In this document: positions 41,850 to 49,572 of the stretch, one piece after another
Numbering within the stretch: the first letter of the stretch is position 1
Layout of the letters: each line of letters opens with the position of its first letter
DNA from: an uncultured Selenomonadales bacterium
GTDB lineage: Bacteria > Bacillota > Negativicutes > Acidaminococcales > Acidaminococcaceae
Direction of reading: 5' to 3'
NCBI GenBank assembly: GCA_900315345.1
Contig: OMYP01000012.1
Span: 1-64,000, forward strand
Length of the DNA: 64,000 nucleotides
The notes under the pieces: generated by a model
Databases searched by the model: none
Seen by the model: only the letters and a program-made list of their open reading frames with translations
What the model was told of the DNA's origin: nothing
Translations under genes and position numbers: made by a program

Positions 41850-42971
41850 ATGAAAATCGACAGAGGTACAAGGGCAGAAGTAAATTTGGACGCTATTGCC
41901 AATAATATTCACGCTGCCAGAAAAAATCTGAAAGACTCTACCATGCTTTGCGCGGTGGTAAAAGCAAACGGCTACGGTCATGGGGCGGTTCCTGTGGCGA
42001 AGGCCTGCCTGGAAGCCGGGGCCGACTGGCTGGCGGTTGCCATTCTGCAGGAGGCTGTGGAACTGCGGGAAGCAGGGATCACGGCGCCGATCCTTGTGCT
42101 GGGGGCTATGCCTGCCCGTCGCGATCTTGCGGATATTTGCGTGAAATTTGATATTTCCCACGCTGTGTTCGATGATGAGCGGCTTCTGTTATTGAATGAA
42201 GCAGGCATTCGCCAGGGAAAAAAGGCAAAGATCCACATTGCCCTGGACACCGGCATGCACCGCATCGGGGTGAAGATTGAAGAAGCCGGGGCTTTTGCGT
42301 TGAAAGCGAAAGCGTTACAGGGGATTGAGATCCAGGGGGTATTTTCCCATTTTTCCGATGCGGACGCGGAAGACAAAGGTTATGCGGCCTTCCAGTTTGA
42401 ACAGTATACGAAAGGGGCCGAAGCGATTGAAGCGGCCGGGGTGAAAATTCCCATACGGCATATCTGCAACAGTGCCGGTATTGCGGAATTGCCCCAATAC
42501 CAGATGGATATGGTGCGTCTGGGAATTTCCCTGTATGGGCCGCCTGCTTCCGACGCGAAAGAAGCTTATAAGGATTACCGCCCCGCCATGGTGTTTAAGA
42601 CCCAGGTGGCTTATGTAAAATCCCTGCCTGCCGGAAGGGACATTAGCTACGGCAGGCTCTTTACCACAAATAAGGAAAGCGTCATTGCGACCATACCTGT
42701 CGGTTATGCAGACGGCGTCAGCCGGCATCTTTCCAATAAAGGGTACGTGGTGGTTCGTGGCAAGAAGGCTCCGGTGGCAGGCCGCGTCTGTATGGATCAG
42801 CTAATGGTTGACGTAACGGATATTCCCAGCGTACAGATCGGGGACGACGTGATTATTTACGGCGGTCCGGAGTTGCCAACGGAAGAAGTGGCGGCCATTG
42901 CCGGAACCATTCCTTACGAATTGTTCTGCACTCTGAGCCCCCGTGTGCCCCGTGTGTATGTAAGAGATTAA
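41850..42971 (+). CDS. alr: Alanine racemase
   Basis: The protein is 373 residues from ATG 41850 (CCGGAGGGG site; an upstream in-frame ATG at 41817 lacks one). PLP-binding K38 lies in LCAVVKANGYGHG, the conserved substrate-site tyrosine in DISYGRLF, and the C-terminal catalytic-domain pattern GYADGVSRHLSNKG with RVCMDQLMVDVT follows. It makes D-alanine for peptidoglycan in the cytosol. Full length and intact. A palindromic repeat element begins at the base after its stop codon. Confidence 0.95.
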   Translation: MKIDRGTRAEVNLDAIANNIHAARKNLKDSTMLCAVVKANGYGHGAVPVAKACLEAGADWLAVAILQEAVELREAGITAPILVLGAMPARRDLADICVKFDISHAVFDDERLLLLNEAGIRQGKKAKIHIALDTGMHRIGVKIEEAGAFALKAKALQGIEIQGVFSHFSDADAEDKGYAAFQFEQYTKGAEAIEAAGVKIPIRHICNSAGIAELPQYQMDMVRLGISLYGPPASDAKEAYKDYRPAMVFKTQVAYVKSLPAGRDISYGRLFTTNKESVIATIPVGYADGVSRHLSNKGYVVVRGKKAPVAGRVCMDQLMVDVTDIPSVQIGDDVIIYGGPELPTEEVAAIAGTIPYELFCTLSPRVPRVYVRD

Positions 42972-43129
42972 GGGACCGCTGATTAATTCGTCCGCACGCT
43001 TACCGGTCATTTTTGTGAATGGCTTCGTCATTGTCTCTCGACGCAGCTCTGCTGCGTCGAGAGACACTTCCTTGCCATTCGCAAAAATACCTCGGCAATC
43101 GCACAAACTCATTTAATCAGCGTTTCCCT
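42972..43129. repeat. 158-bp palindromic element with terminal inverted repeats (MITE-like)
   Basis: The ends AGGGACCGCTGATTAAT and ATTTAATCAGCGTTTCCCT are inverted repeats. The centre holds a perfect TGTCTCTCGACGCAG dyad, and GCCATTC/GAATGGC and ATTTTTG/CAAAAAT pair in between. The whole element folds as a single long hairpin. It lies between alr and its terminator, so it is transcribed. It is distinct in sequence from the element at 40336. The CTGATTAAT end motif recurs at 45128. It fills half of the 344-bp gap before the next gene. Confidence 0.8.
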
Positions 43130-43222
43130 AATGCAAAATAAATTTGTATTTTGTCTTATGGGTTCGTAACTTCTGAATAGGTTCGGTAAAAAAGAAAACT
43201 TATTCCGGTTGCAAAAAAACAG

Positions 43223-43257
43223 GAGAGAGGCGCTGATTACAGGCCTCTCTCTTTTTT
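43223..43257. terminator. Bidirectional terminator
   Basis: GAGAGAGGC/GCCTCTCTC stem with a T run on the plus side and an A run on the other. It serves alr and the convergent SH3-domain gene. Confidence 0.85.
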
Positions 43258-43315
43258 GTCAGTGTTGTGTGAAAAAATAAATCAAAGTTGCTGTGTGTTA
43301 CATACAGTATTTCTT

Positions 43316-44155
43316 TTACCGTTCTTCAATGTAATTGCCGCTTACCCAGCCCTGGATCCAGCCGTACTGGCTGTTGTAAAACTTTACTTCGTACCAGACG
43401 CCTTCGCCGTTTTCCACACGGTTCAGCAGGGTCACGTTGTCGCCTTTAAAGAATACGCCCAGGCTTCTGTAACCTGTGCGGGCGCCGGTGCGGATGTTGA
43501 CTTCATCGCCGGTGATCATGCCGGGGTAGCTGCCGGGCCATTTATTCTGAACGGTACTCTCCAGATCGGCACAGTCGGCGTAAGGGAATACCTCGCCGGC
43601 AAACAGCAGGGCCAGGTCAATGTATTTCTGCTCCTGTACATTGCCGTGGTAATGGGACGGGGAAGCGCCTTCGCCGCTGAAGACACGGCTGTCGGCGGGG
43701 ATAACGTTACCGTTCTCATCGTATTCCGCAAGGATATACATAGGGAACAGGTGGTGGCTGCCCCGCCATTCCCCGTAATGATGATGGCTGCCGTAGCTGT
43801 CGTTGTGGATCAGGAACTGAACGATGAAGAGAACGCTTTCTTTATCCCTTTGGAGAGGCAGTTTTTCAAAGACGGAATTCGGGTTTTCGATGCTGGCGAC
43901 CTGGTTGTTCTTTAAATCCGCTATGTAAGTTTTCCCGTCGACTTTTGCCATGAAGCCGTTACGGTTATGCCCGTAGGTAGACGCTTCTACCCGTCCCGTT
44001 ATCCCGAACCGTTCCAGATGAGCCTTGCCGGAGTCCGGCAGTGCGGCGTGGGCGACGGAACTTGCGCCCGTGACGGAAAATGCGGCTGCCATGCAGACAA
44101 AAGCGATCGTAGCCGAAAGCAGTTTAAAAAGCGTAGATGCATTTAAATTTTTCAT
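43316..44155 (-). CDS. Secreted protein with C-terminal SH3b domain
   Basis: The 279-residue protein has an N-terminal signal peptide (LLSATIAFVCMAAAFSVTG, cleavage likely after AHA near residue 37). A central region, rich in histidine and aromatic residues (SYGSHHHYGEWRGSHHLF), is not recognised. The C-terminal bacterial SH3 domain is about 215-279 (EVNIRTGARTGYRSLGVFFKGDNVTLL...WYEVKFYNSQYGWIQGWVSGNYI). SH3b domains bind peptidoglycan, so it is probably a cell-envelope protein of unknown activity. It is divergent from another secreted protein. Confidence 0.8.
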   Translation of the reverse strand: MKNLNASTLFKLLSATIAFVCMAAAFSVTGASSVAHAALPDSGKAHLERFGITGRVEASTYGHNRNGFMAKVDGKTYIADLKNNQVASIENPNSVFEKLPLQRDKESVLFIVQFLIHNDSYGSHHHYGEWRGSHHLFPMYILAEYDENGNVIPADSRVFSGEGASPSHYHGNVQEQKYIDLALLFAGEVFPYADCADLESTVQNKWPGSYPGMITGDEVNIRTGARTGYRSLGVFFKGDNVTLLNRVENGEGVWYEVKFYNSQYGWIQGWVSGNYIEER

Positions 44156-44301
44156 TCGCTGACCCTCCTTTTCACGATGGGTTTTCTGATGTAATTATAA
44201 CATAAATTTACCGGAAGAATAATTTCTGCGCTTGTAAATATTATAGAAATAAATTGTGATATAATAAAAATTAAGGAAGGACAGAAAGGAGTGGAGAACC
44301 T

Positions 44302-45108
44302 ATGAGAAAAATTTTCAGCCTTGTATTGATGATGATGTGCCTGCTGCTTGGCACGGTAACCGCTTTCGCAAATCCCTACGGCGGGTCTCACTCGTTCCCT
44401 GCCGGTATGTCGCCGGTGCAGGTGCTGCAGTATTTCCATCATAAAATTACGGACCGTGATTTCGGTCTGGCTTACGATATACTCACCGACAGCTATAAAA
44501 ATTATTTCGGCAGCTATGATAATTTTGCAAAAGGCTACGCCACTACCCTGTTCAGCCGGCCGGAAAGCATTCGCGTCATAGCGGAGGCGGAAACAGCCGT
44601 AAAGCTGGCCTATACCCTGCGGGCTACCGACTGGGAAGGGGACACGGATGTGGTGGAGCAGACCTTTGAATGCACTGCTATGATGAAAGATGTAGACGGC
44701 AGCTGGATGCTGGAAAACGGAACCGGGAAGCTGGTGAGCCGTCAGGTGTTACATTCCCGCCAGGCAGCCGCTGCTGTGCTGAAGGGCTACCACGACTCCA
44801 TTACCCATAAAGAAATGAAGGCCGCGTGGAATTTGCTGGGAGATAATTATAAAAATTCCTTCGGCGGCTTTACGGCTTTCTGCAACGGCTTTACCACTAC
44901 CGCAAGCAGCGAAGCGACGCCTGTTGCAGACGGACCCAACATGACGGCGCTGGCCTATACGCTGACGTCCAAAGATGTTACGCCGGAGACCAATGTGGTG
45001 CAGGTCTTTAAAGGGCAAGCGGAGCTGGAAGTTGTGCCTGGCAGAGGCTGGCGGATCATGTCGGCCCGGAATACGCTGGTAAACAGATACTTCCCGCCTA
45101 AGTGGTAA
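44302..45108 (+). CDS. Secreted protein with two NTF2-like repeats
   Basis: The 268-residue protein has a signal peptide (MRKIFSLVLMMMCLLLGTVTAFA). It contains two homologous halves: VLQYFHHKITDRDFGLAYDILTDSYKNYFGSYDNFAKGY (about 42-80) and VLKGYHDSITHKEMKAAWNLLGDNYKNSFGGFTAFCNGF (about 158-196). Each is followed by a strand-rich segment, as in NTF2-like/SnoaL folds. It should act outside the cytoplasm as a ligand-binding or structural protein. No catalytic residues can be named. AAAGGAGTG precedes the ATG. Confidence 0.75.
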   Translation: MRKIFSLVLMMMCLLLGTVTAFANPYGGSHSFPAGMSPVQVLQYFHHKITDRDFGLAYDILTDSYKNYFGSYDNFAKGYATTLFSRPESIRVIAEAETAVKLAYTLRATDWEGDTDVVEQTFECTAMMKDVDGSWMLENGTGKLVSRQVLHSRQAAAAVLKGYHDSITHKEMKAAWNLLGDNYKNSFGGFTAFCNGFTTTASSEATPVADGPNMTALAYTLTSKDVTPETNVVQVFKGQAELEVVPGRGWRIMSARNTLVNRYFPPKW

Positions 45109-45127
45109 CAGGGAAAATATAAAGAAC

Positions 45128-45168
45128 AGCTGATTAATCCTCAACAGGCATATATTAATTAATCAGCT
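45128..45168. terminator. AT-rich hairpin, terminator-like
   Basis: AGCTGATTAAT and ATTAATCAGCT pair around a 19-base loop between two convergent genes. The arm resembles the terminal repeat of the element at 42972, so it may be a shrunken derivative. Confidence 0.6.
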
Positions 45169-45196
45169 ATTCCATAAAAAATCTTGTTGTGTCTAT

Positions 45197-45952
45197 TCAA
45201 TGTGTCAGTAAGGCCAGTCCGCCAATAAGAGGCATGGAGATCATGATATAGCGGAGTTTTTCTTTGGGAATCAGGTGGGTGAACTTTGCACCAATGAAAG
45301 AACCGACGGTGAGGCCTGCCAGGGTCTGTACGAAAACATAGGGATCCAGCATGCCGCTGAACAGGTAGCTGAGTCCTCCTGTTGCGGCGATAGGGAATAT
45401 GATCAGCATGGTTGTGCCAATGGCCTGATACAGTGAAACGCCGAAGAATAGCATCAGGCTGATTTGGATAAACGCGGTAGCTCCGATTCCGAATGCGCCG
45501 GACAGCATGCCAGTCATAAGACCGATCATGCAACAACGCAAGTAGTAGGCAAAACCGGTTGCGGTTTTCTGGTTTCGGGCTACGAAGTCGGCAATTAAAT
45601 GGGAATGAAACAGTTGCACATAAAACAGAGCCGTGGTTAATAGTAACATGACAGCGGTTGCAGGAGAAAGTAATTCTGACGGAATCATAAAGGCCATATG
45701 TGTGCCGGCCAGCGCGCCTGTAATTCCGGCAGCGCCGGTAGTGAGTCCTAATTTTAAAATTACTTCGCCTTCCCGGTAATGGCTTATGGTCCCTGATAAA
45801 ACCGTAAAGGTCATGCAGGACAGGGAAACGGCGATGGCAGTATGGATGGGTACTGCATACCCTACGGTAAGAAGGGCGATGGTGAGCCCGGCGCCTCCTG
45901 TCCCGGCGCAGCCCAGAAGGCACCCGAGGACAAACATACCTGCTAATATCAT
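45197..45952 (-). CDS. TSUP (TauE/SafE) family permease
   Basis: The 251-residue protein from ATG 45952 has about eight membrane helices and the TSUP hallmarks of two related halves with GCAGTGGAGLTIALLT near the start and GMLSGAFGIGATAFIQISLML in the second half. Members move sulfite, sulfonates or other small anions. The frame extends to an ATG at 46003, but a TATTATAA promoter-like box lies between the two starts, so the shorter form is preferred. It stands next to the decayed integrative element. Confidence 0.8.
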   Translation of the reverse strand: MILAGMFVLGCLLGCAGTGGAGLTIALLTVGYAVPIHTAIAVSLSCMTFTVLSGTISHYREGEVILKLGLTTGAAGITGALAGTHMAFMIPSELLSPATAVMLLLTTALFYVQLFHSHLIADFVARNQKTATGFAYYLRCCMIGLMTGMLSGAFGIGATAFIQISLMLFFGVSLYQAIGTTMLIIFPIAATGGLSYLFSGMLDPYVFVQTLAGLTVGSFIGAKFTHLIPKEKLRYIMISMPLIGGLALLTH

Positions 45953-46043
45953 ACGAACACCTGAGTCTGTTATAATATTTATTGTAGAAATAAGTAAGAC
46001 CATTGACTGTCTTGACTGCAGTTATAATTCTATAAGAATCAAA

Positions 46044-46069
46044 AAGCTCTGGAGAGGTGTCCAGAGCTT
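46044..46069 (-). terminator. Terminator (probably the original tRNA-Arg terminator)
   Basis: AAGCTCTGG/CCAGAGCTT with an 8-base loop lies just beyond the displaced tRNA 3' fragment and points in the tRNA direction. This fits a terminator that belonged to tRNA-Arg before the element inserted. Confidence 0.65.
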
Positions 46070-46072
46070 TGC

Positions 46073-46123
46073 TTTTTGGTGATCCAGGAGGGATTCGAAC
46101 CCCCGACCCACGGCTTAGAAGGC
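46073..46123 (-). repeat. att repeat: displaced 3' part of tRNA-Arg
   Basis: Fifty-one bases are the same as 48638-48688. They comprise the T run, the CCA end, the T arm and the anticodon-stem 3' half of tRNA-Arg(UCU). The tRNA 5' half is absent here. It is therefore not a working tRNA but the far attachment site left when an element integrated into the 3' end of the tRNA gene. Confidence 0.9.
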
Positions 46124-46275
46124 AACTTTTACATTGTTGAGAAAATTTTGCAATTCGCATTATTCCAATATCTAAACAGTTCAAATTTCCCATAATTAGA
46201 GGTATCCGCGTAGTTTTGTAAGAATCAGATAATTTTTATATTTTGTATTTTTATAAGAAAAAGCAAGTCAAGATA

Positions 46276-46324
46276 TAAGCCAATTATGAAAAATGGAAAA
46301 GTCAGAAATAATAATAAGCCAATT
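46276..46324 (+). repeat. Integrase arm-type sites, left pair
   Basis: TAAGCCAATT occurs at 46276-46285 and 46315-46324, the second followed two bases later by a partial third (TAAGCC). The same 10-mer appears twice near the other att end (48550, 48562), in the same orientation and with shared flanks (TAATAAGCC and TGAAAAATG). Confidence 0.7.
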
Positions 46325-46471
46325 CATAAGCCTCTAAAAAAGGATCAAAAATTGATACTCAATTCTTTTTGTCAGTAAGCTCATTCCCATATTACAGATA
46401 TTGTAACACAAATTGGTATCATTTGGTATGATTAATATTTTGTATTATCATCTTTTTATAGTAATGATTTT

Positions 46472-46963
46472 ATTTGACAGGAGAACATAGAGCCAATGCG
46501 CTGCTGCAAAAGTCCTTCACGGTCGACTTCCTGACCAAGAAGAAAAAAGCCAATGAGGGCGAAATCCCGCAGTACTATGTCAAAGATAATCACGAGGCCA
46601 TTATCGATCCGGAGACCTTCGAGATGGTGCAGACCCTGATGGCCACCCGCAAAAAGGGCCGGAACCGCAAGAGCTCGGTCAGCATCTTTTCCAGCAAGGT
46701 CAAGTGCGGCGACTGCGGCAACTGGTACGGTCCGAAAGTCTGGCACAGCAACGACGCCTACCGGAAGGTCATCTGGCAGTGCAATCACAAGTTCGACGGT
46801 CAGAAGACACCAGATCGAAACCTACCTGAAAGAGCTGCAGAGCCGGGAGCCGCTGACGGAGTTCCGGGAAACAGACTGGCTGGCGATGGTGGACTACATC
46901 ACCGTTCACAGCAAGGACGATATCCGGGTGACCTTTAAGGACGGCACCGAGATTAAAGCATAA
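46472..46963 (+). pseudogene. Large serine recombinase remnant
   Basis: The frame reads QKSFTVDFLTKKKKANEGEIPQYYVKDNHEAIIDPETFE, then a zinc-ribbon segment KCGDCGNWYGPKVWHSND, typical of the C-terminal part of ICE-borne serine recombinases. After KFDG at about 46800 the frame changes, and the authentic C-terminus continues in another frame (QIETYLKELQ...DIRVTFKDGTEIKA) to a stop at 46961. The N-terminal catalytic domain is missing. This GC-rich fragment is clearly foreign and dead. Confidence 0.85.
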
Positions 46964-46978
46964 CCCCATAGACGCAGC

Positions 46979-47011
46979 AACGCCTCTGAACCACATCGGC
47001 TCGGAGGCGTT
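46979..47011. terminator. Duplicated terminator hairpin (copy 1)
   Basis: AACGCCTC/GAGGCGTT stem, followed by TGTTTTAG. All 33 bases are repeated at 48280-48312, so the two copies flank the Rrf2/oxidoreductase pair as direct repeats. Confidence 0.8.
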
Positions 47012-47014
47012 GTT

Positions 47015-47452
47015 TTAGTTCTTCTTTAATTCACTTTGAATATCCGTCATCACATCAGCGAGGGTGATCTTCCTCATTTCTTCTTCCATGCACTCTTGAA
47101 CTCTTTCCAGTTTTGAATCCATTGCCTTATGAATGTTTCTGCCTATCGGACATTCCGGATTCGGATTCTCATGAAAGTGAAATAGTCCTTCATCGTGTAC
47201 ACTGTCTACAGCTTTGTAGACATCATAGAAGGTAATCTGCTCAGGCGTTTTCGTCAGCGAAATCCCGCTTCTGCCCTGACTGATGTTGATAAGCCCTGCC
47301 TCCTTGAGGTTTCCCATGACATTCCTGACGATGACAGGATTTACACCTATGCTACCGGCCAGAACACTGCTGGTCACTTTTTCGTCTTCGCCCAAATAAT
47401 CTATAACGGCAAGGAGATGGACTCCTATTGTAAACTTGCTTGAAATCTGCAT
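47015..47452 (-). CDS. Rrf2 family transcriptional regulator (YwnA-like)
   Basis: The 145-residue protein has an N-terminal winged helix (MQISSKFTIGVHLLAVIDYLG, SSVLAGSIGVNPVIVRNVMGNLKEAGLINISQGRSG) and a dimerisation helix. It contains only two cysteines, in PECPIG and VQECMEE, so it lacks the three-cysteine iron-sulfur site of IscR-type members and resembles YwnA-like redox or ligand sensors. A CTTGTAA-N9-TTACAGG dyad just upstream and two such dyads before the neighbouring oxidoreductase indicate that it regulates both. Confidence 0.85.
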   Translation of the reverse strand: MQISSKFTIGVHLLAVIDYLGEDEKVTSSVLAGSIGVNPVIVRNVMGNLKEAGLINISQGRSGISLTKTPEQITFYDVYKAVDSVHDEGLFHFHENPNPECPIGRNIHKAMDSKLERVQECMEEEMRKITLADVMTDIQSELKKN

Positions 47453-47466
47453 ATCATCGCCTCCTG

Positions 47467-47489
47467 CTTGTAATATACTACATTACAGG
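47467..47489. promoter_or_regulatory. Rrf2-type operator upstream of the regulator
   Basis: CTTGTAA and TTACAGG are separated by 9 bp, 15 bp before the Rrf2 start. They match the dyads at 48182 and 48229 in sequence and spacing, so autoregulation is likely. Confidence 0.7.
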
Positions 47490-47518
47490 TGAAAAGTCAA
47501 TGCAGATAGCAAGATTCA

Positions 47519-48148
47519 TTACTCGCTGACAACGCTGATTCTCTCTTTGATATGCTTGCCAGACTCAATCTCGTCGACCATAGCAATTGCATAATCGGCA
47601 TAAGAAATTACGCTTTCGCCCTTGCTGTTGAGAACCAGTTCTTCACCACCCAGAATGTACTTTCCGGTCCTTTCGCCATCAGCCTGAAAATCTCCGGCAG
47701 GGCTGACGTAGGTCCAGTTCACATCATCAAATTTACGGAGTTCTTCAAGTGCTTTTCCATGTCCATTAACAACAGGCATTGCCGCTTCAGGGAACGGTGT
47801 CACGTCAACAACGGTCTTCGTGTGTTCGGGATCAACATAGAGGCTACCCGCTCCGCCTACGACCAGAAGGCGTGTATTACTGCCGGTGAGCACTTTCGCC
47901 ATGTGGATAGTAGCCGCCGGAATGAGATCGATGGCTTCCGGAGTCCAGTTGCCAAAGGCATCAACGACAACATCAAATCCGCTAAGATCCTCACTTGTAA
48001 GATCAAAAAGATCCTTCACAATAGCCTTCTGCGCCACGGTCTTGTTTTCGCCTCTTACGATGGCGGTGACATCCATACCACGGTTTACCGCTTCCTCCAC
48101 AATCAGCTTACCGGCCTTTCCGTTTGCTGCTACAACTGCGATTTTCAT
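47519..48148 (-). CDS. NAD(P)H-binding oxidoreductase (YwnB-like)
   Basis: The 209-residue Rossmann-fold protein starts at ATG 48148 (CAAGGAGGA site; the frame extends 11 codons upstream). The N-terminal motif MKIAVVAANGKAGKLIVEEAV is an NmrA/atypical-SDR dinucleotide-binding loop. VVGGAGSLYVDPEHTK and WTYVSPAGDFQADGERTGKY are typical of YwnB-like proteins. It probably handles quinones or oxidants under the paired Rrf2 regulator. It lies 66 bp upstream of the rrf2 gene on the same strand and is the cargo of a decayed mobile element. Confidence 0.85.
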   Translation of the reverse strand: MKIAVVAANGKAGKLIVEEAVNRGMDVTAIVRGENKTVAQKAIVKDLFDLTSEDLSGFDVVVDAFGNWTPEAIDLIPAATIHMAKVLTGSNTRLLVVGGAGSLYVDPEHTKTVVDVTPFPEAAMPVVNGHGKALEELRKFDDVNWTYVSPAGDFQADGERTGKYILGGEELVLNSKGESVISYADYAIAMVDEIESGKHIKERISVVSE

Positions 48149-48181
48149 AATAGAATCCTCCTTGAAATTAATTCGTTTCAT

Positions 48182-48251
48182 CTTGTAACCTAGTCGATTA
48201 CAAGTACATTATAGCAACCAAATATTAACTTGTCAATAGTTTCGTTACAAG
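48182..48251. promoter_or_regulatory. Two tandem Rrf2-type operators
   Basis: CTTGTAA-N9-TTACAAG spans 48182-48204 and CTTGTCA-N9-TTACAAG spans 48229-48251, both upstream of the oxidoreductase. Together with the site at 47467 they define a three-site regulon of the adjacent Rrf2 protein. Confidence 0.75.
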
Positions 48252-48279
48252 TTTTTCTAAAATTTTTTCTCCAAGAAGA

Positions 48280-48312
48280 AACGCCTCTGAACCACATCGG
48301 CTCGGAGGCGTT
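48280..48312. terminator. Duplicated terminator hairpin (copy 2)
   Basis: It is the same 33 bases as 46979-47011, followed by TTTTGTT. It ends a gene fragment that reads toward it from the right on the minus strand. Confidence 0.8.
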
Positions 48313-48316
48313 TTTG

Positions 48317-48450
48317 TTATCTCTCTTCAGGTGGACAGATCTTTGGCAGGATTTCAAGGAAGTACTGACCGATCTTCTCGGCGTCATAGCCGTTGGCCTC
48401 GCAGATGAACCGGACGGTGTCCGGAAGCAGCACATGCCCCTTTGCTTTGG
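48317..48450 (-). pseudogene. C-terminal fragment of an integrative-element gene
   Basis: The minus-strand frame reads HVLLPDTVRFICEANGYD, then AEKIGQYFLEILPKICPPEER, and stops at 48317. It looks like the end of a small ORF common on Firmicute conjugative elements. No start or upstream domain remains, so it is treated as debris. The family is not identified with certainty. Confidence 0.5.
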
Positions 48451-48549
48451 GTAAAACAACTGCGCCTTACTTTAGCTAAAAAAGTACACTTTTTATGGGA
48501 AAAAATACTGATGGAAACAATAGGTATTGAAGCAGAAGAAAAACCATAA

Positions 48550-48571
48550 TAAGCCAATTTGTAAGCCAATT
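48550..48571 (+). repeat. Integrase arm-type sites, right pair
   Basis: TAAGCCAATT at 48550-48559 and 48562-48571, separated by TG. The second copy is followed by TTGAAAAATG, as after the first left-end copy at 46276. Confidence 0.7.
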
Positions 48572-48597
48572 TTGAAAAATGTATAAATATAAATAAC

Positions 48598-48630
48598 AGT
48601 CCCCATGTGGCTAAACACCGCATGGGGACT
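48598..48630 (-). terminator. Terminator of tRNA-Arg
   Basis: AGTCCCCATG/CATGGGGACT stem with a 13-base loop, 12 bp beyond the tRNA 3' end on the minus strand. It was supplied by the integrated element. Confidence 0.75.
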
Positions 48631-48641
48631 GATTTCTTTTT

Positions 48642-48718
<77 letters not shown>

Positions 48719-49030
48719 ATTAGGCGTTTGCGAAGGTTTCACTTTGTCTGCTGGAGTAATTACCGTGGTAATCTGTTCCCGACAGCTTCCATCGTTACGA
48801 TTTGCGATGGGAAATAACCTTCTAAAACTGACAATGAATTATATCATATCATCTCAGCACTTGCAAGGCCTGTGATAAAAAAGAAATTATAGGCATTTTC
48901 GTGTAATTTTTATACTGCTGGTGCCGTTTTAAAGTTAAATATGGTAATTCTTTCTGAAATCATATATAATAAACTGATAGTATTCTTCTTATGAGAAAGA
49001 TTTTAATGGCAGGTCGAGAGGAAGTTGTAC

Positions 49031-49459
49031 ATGGATAAAAAAGAATGCCTGCAGCTGCTCAAAAAGTTTGAAGGAAGCGGCTTTATAAAATATTGCGGCA
49101 TTGCGCTGGAAGATGCAGACTGCGGATGGGTCAGGACTAGCATGCAGGTCAAAGAAGAAGTGATCAATCCTTTTGGGTACGTCCATGGCGGCGCGCTGAA
49201 TACGCTGATTGATACTACGGGCGGCATTGTATGCTGGACGGTAGGCTGCACGGTGTGCACATTGGATCTTTCTACTTCGTTTATACGCAATGTGAAGGTT
49301 GGACATATGGTTTTTGCGGAAGCCCGAGTGATTCGAAAGACGGAGCACGTGGTTTTTGTTGAAGTAAAAGTTTACAGTGATGAAAATGAAATTCTTTCTA
49401 AAGCCAGTGCAACCTTTTACATAACCGGGAATTATTCCAAAATCCCGCCGAAATGGTAA
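49031..49459 (+). CDS. PaaI-type hotdog-fold thioesterase
   Basis: The 142-residue protein starts at ATG 49031 (GAGAGGAAG site; a TTG at 49025 is also in frame). The hotdog signature FGYVHGGALNTLIDTTGGIV contains the catalytic-type residues of the PaaI/YbgC group, followed by CTLDLSTSFIRNVKVGHMVFAEARVIR. It hydrolyses acyl-CoA thioesters, probably aromatic or short-chain. The substrate is not defined by context. Monocistronic. Confidence 0.85.
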   Translation: MDKKECLQLLKKFEGSGFIKYCGIALEDADCGWVRTSMQVKEEVINPFGYVHGGALNTLIDTTGGIVCWTVGCTVCTLDLSTSFIRNVKVGHMVFAEARVIRKTEHVVFVEVKVYSDENEILSKASATFYITGNYSKIPPKW

Positions 49460-49572
49460 GATGACCGTGATGGCTGTGGGACTCGTTTAAGGCGTTTGAA
49501 AACAAGGGCGGAATGGGTGGAGATAAACGGATATGGGATCCTGGCATCTGATTTTATACTGGAGAGTTTGCG

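Noticed and set aside
46077..46123. A third tRNA gene
   Set aside because: Only the 3' part of tRNA-Arg is present. The D arm and 5' acceptor strand are missing, so it is an att remnant.
45159..46193. 344-codon minus-strand frame overlapping the TSUP permease
   Set aside because: It is Arg/His-rich and reads through the tRNA fragment, and the permease frame explains the region.
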